The translations under genes were made by a program, and so were the position numbers. A stretch of 64,000 nucleotides of DNA from Nitrospiraceae bacterium (GTDB lineage: Bacteria > Nitrospirota > Nitrospiria > Nitrospirales > Nitrospiraceae): contig JAHBWI010000004.1 of the NCBI GenBank assembly GCA_019637075.1, positions 62,001-126,000 of the forward strand, given 5' to 3'. Below are positions 62,388 to 64,000 of the stretch, one piece after another. How positions within the stretch are numbered: the first letter of the stretch is position 1; every line of letters starts with the position of its first letter. The notes beneath the pieces were generated by a model. It worked only from the letters and a program-made list of their open reading frames with translations, searched no databases and was not told where the DNA came from.

Positions 62388-62870
62388 TCATGCGTCGTGG
62401 CTCAGTGTGAGCGCAAGGTAACGAACGCCCTCCACAGGATTGGGATAATACGCGTCGACTTCTCGGAACCCAAGAGAGTGGTAAAGTGATTGTGCCTCTG
62501 CCATGCATGGCAAGGTGTCCAGCAATATTCGGGAATAGCCCAGTTTCTGAGCGCAGCGGATGGCCAATTCGGCCAGCCTCCTTCCCAGGCCTAGCCCACG
62601 ATATTGGGTCTTCACATAGAGCCGCTTCATTTCGCAACTCTCGGTGTCCTGTTTGCGGACGGCGACACAACCAACCCACTCTCCGTTGATTCTGGCGAGC
62701 AGCAAGCAGCCCCGAGGGGGCCCATAGACTCCTGGCAGGTCCGCCATTTCCTGGGAGAAGTCCTGAAAGCAGAGATCGACAGCCAAGGCTGCCGCGTATT
62801 CTTCGATCAGCATTCTCCCTGCCGCATAGTCCTCTGCGCTGGCAGCTTCCGTGATTGCAGCCTGACTCAT
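62388..62870 (-). CDS. GNAT-family N-acetyltransferase
   Basis: A 160-residue GNAT with the acetyl-CoA pyrophosphate loop RGLGLGRRLAEL and the C-terminal LYHSLGFREVDAYYP. Substrate unknown. The ATG at 62870 follows AAGGAAA; the longer frame to 63077 lacks family similarity. Confidence 0.85.
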   Translation of the reverse strand: MSQAAITEAASAEDYAAGRMLIEEYAAALAVDLCFQDFSQEMADLPGVYGPPRGCLLLARINGEWVGCVAVRKQDTESCEMKRLYVKTQYRGLGLGRRLAELAIRCAQKLGYSRILLDTLPCMAEAQSLYHSLGFREVDAYYPNPVEGVRYLALTLSHDA

Positions 62871-63067
62871 AGTGATTTCCTTGGCTAAGCTGAGTTGACC
62901 GGCCTGCCGTGGTTGCACCGCCCTCACTATTCCTGGGGTGGAAGGAAGAGTCAAGCTCCGTAGCATGCCGATTTCGATGAAACGCATCGTAGAGGAAAGC
63001 TGAAAGGGGAGGCTGTTTGCGAGGAGACGATCACTTGAAGTCCGCGGCTGATTCAGGGACGGGGCGT

Positions 63068-63080
63068 CACGCTTCACGCG
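63068..63080. repeat. Partial dispersed repeat, copy 6
   Basis: CACGCTTCACGCG matches part of the CACGAGATACGCTTCACG core. Listed only as a weak relic between the GNAT and nuclease genes. Confidence 0.35.
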
Positions 63081-63084
63081 TTGG

Positions 63085-63714
63085 CTAGCTTTTCCGCCCG
63101 AAGCCCTCCGCCGTCATCACGTCCGCCACGTTTTCCCCGTCGATGAAGACGTCGGCGAGCCTGCGACCGTAGACGTCGCGGCCGTGCAGGACGATACGGA
63201 TAGAGCCTTCGTGTAGGAGTTGTTGCAGTCGAAGCGTGGCTTCCAACCCGCCCGGTTCCGACCGTTCCGGAGCGTTGTAGCCGCGGATACGAATGCGTTC
63301 GGCGCCGTATCGCAACGTGTCGCCGTCGATGGCGCGCACCAACCGCTGCTCCAGATCGACGCCGGGCTCCGGTTGCCCGAGATGGTAATGCGGCAGAAGG
63401 CGAAAGTGGCTGGCGCGCGCCTGTGACTTTTTGGCGAAGGGGTTTTTATGTGGGCGTGGTCCGCGTTCGTGATGGCTGCGGCGATGGTGAGGGACCGTAT
63501 GTTGGGGCAACGGGCTCCGTTCCTCCGGTTTCAGCGGCCAGCAGTCGTTGCAGGAAAACGGTGTGGGATTGCCGGACGGCGCAGGAGTGTAGGTCCGCAA
63601 GTCAGACCGGCTCTCGTCGATTGCCCCGACCGCGTTGGCGGCGGGTGAGAGCGTCAACAGGCTCAGCGTGATTCGGGCCATCAAGTGTGAACACCATTGT
63701 GTGAGAGTGGACAT
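63085..63714 (-). CDS. Secreted thermonuclease (SNase)-like protein
   Basis: About 209 residues. A signal-like stretch (LMARITLSLLTLSPAANA) is followed by a long basic linker and an SNase-type OB domain (VRAIDGDTLRYGAERIRIRGYNAPERSEPGG, GRDVYGRRLADVF). The catalytic Arg/Glu positions appear present, though spacing to the canonical enzyme is only approximate. AGGAGG before the ATG at 63714 favours this start over one at 63771. Confidence 0.78.
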   Translation of the reverse strand: MSTLTQWCSHLMARITLSLLTLSPAANAVGAIDESRSDLRTYTPAPSGNPTPFSCNDCWPLKPEERSPLPQHTVPHHRRSHHERGPRPHKNPFAKKSQARASHFRLLPHYHLGQPEPGVDLEQRLVRAIDGDTLRYGAERIRIRGYNAPERSEPGGLEATLRLQQLLHEGSIRIVLHGRDVYGRRLADVFIDGENVADVMTAEGFGRKS

Positions 63715-63822
63715 GAAGCAGGTCCTCCTGCCTCGGTGCAAAGCAGGCTTCGTGCCACCGCGATTCTCCACCCGCGTAACGTTGACAGCATGGAAAACGG
63801 CGTGCTGAAATAGCTCGTCTTT

Positions 63823-63891
63823 CGTCGTTCGTGAAGCGTATCTCGTTCATACGTGGGTTCCGCGAGATACGAAATGCGAACCACGCTTCAC
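63823..63891. repeat. Dispersed repeat, copy 5 (palindromic unit)
   Basis: TCGTCGTTCGTGAAGCGTAT at 63823 continues to a CGAGATAC...CGCTTCAC inverted half at 63861-63891. A 25-nt stretch here equals the reverse complement of copy 4. It lies between the nuclease gene and the gene cut off by the window end. Confidence 0.65.
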
Positions 63892-63918
63892 TTTTGATGG
63901 CCCACGGAGGTTCAACCA

Positions 63919-64000
63919 ATGGATATGTTTGGAAAAGTCGGCCTGGTCGAAGTGCCGATCTTGATCGCGCCGGACCAGAAGCTCTGGCTGGATAAGATGA
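63919..64000 (+). CDS. Partial gene at window end
   Basis: An ATG behind GGAGG begins an open frame, MDMFGKVGLVEVPILIA, that runs to the window edge (27 codons visible). Too short to name; it may start a soluble enzyme. Confidence 0.5.
   Translation, partial: MDMFGKVGLVEVPILIAPDQKLWLDKM

Noticed and set aside
1-64000. CRISPR array
   Set aside because: I see no series of near-identical repeats with regular spacers near the CARF gene or elsewhere; the dispersed repeats are isolated copies, not arrays.
1-64000. tRNA or rRNA genes
   Set aside because: No TTCRANNC arm with a matching acceptor stem and no rRNA-like segments were found by eye.

Overview
The window looks like a stretch of core chromosome from a Gram-negative, high-GC bacterium of the Nitrospira type (phylum Nitrospirota). 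This is inferred from the mix of genes: an outer-membrane lifestyle (LPS heptose genes gmhA and rfaE2, SurA/PrsA-type foldases, many predicted lipoproteins, a periplasmic MsrA), leucine biosynthesis, and a dispersed repeat at 36.4 kb that I remember from Nitrospira genomes. No 16S rRNA or other decisive marker is present and no search was run. I see no rRNA, tRNA, CRISPR array, insertion sequence or prophage.

Layout. 0-10 kb: the tldD-tldE protease pair, a coiled-coil protein, a secreted TPR protein, a methyltransferase, a Rossmann nucleotide-binding protein, a WHy/LEA-2 lipoprotein, periplasmic msrA and two tandem lytic transglycosylases. 10-19 kb: two PilZ proteins, a large lipoprotein, a beta-lactamase-fold hydrolase, an aminotransferase, a 3-hydroxyisobutyrate dehydrogenase-type reductase, a CysQ/IMPase-type phosphatase and corA. 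18.8-21.3 kb: leuC-leuD plus a small membrane protein, in one reverse operon. 21.4-28.6 kb: a MEKHLA protein, a DUF1653 protein, a flavin disulfide reductase, small lipoproteins, an MscS-type channel, a lysine-rich helical secreted protein and xth. 28.9-33.7 kb: a zinc-ribbon/PilZ protein and a lemA-TPM-TPM-dimethylformamidase-like run. 33.7-38.7 kb: murJ-ogt-dtd, a conserved unknown, an isoaspartyl peptidase and a VOC protein. 38.9-42.3 kb: two coupled membrane TPR proteins and mtgA. 42.4-52.5 kb: engB on the plus strand, converging on a long reverse-strand run gmhA, deoxyhypusine-synthase-like gene, SprT-like, dinB, rfaE2, mfd and two PPIC-type foldases. 52.6-58.7 kb: nfeD-SPFH on the reverse strand, then a stand-alone CARF protein, an S23-type four-helix-bundle gene, ybgC, a 39-residue membrane peptide and an SF2 helicase. 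58.7-64 kb: a GH13 enzyme, an HD protein, a GNAT acetyltransferase, a nuclease-fold protein and the first codons of a gene cut by the window end.

Four signals stand out. (1) A solitary TIGR02710-like CARF/HEPN protein at 54.2 kb has no CRISPR locus in view, altered CARF-loop residues and no arginine in its HEPN-like motif. (2) Immediately downstream, a four-helix-bundle gene is bracketed by a perfect 18-bp inverted repeat; other copies of that repeat lie alone between genes across 41-64 kb, so this may be a minimal mobile or repeat-associated unit. (3) At least six genes (corA, xth, murJ, engB, the CARF gene and a surA-like gene) have a promoter -10 box only 7-11 nt before the start codon and no visible Shine-Dalgarno sequence, suggesting leaderless mRNAs. 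(4) An unusual deoxyhypusine-synthase-like gene sits in the LPS-heptose/DNA-repair gene run.

All starts, domains and promoters were read by eye; family assignments rest on remembered motifs and have not been checked by profile search.
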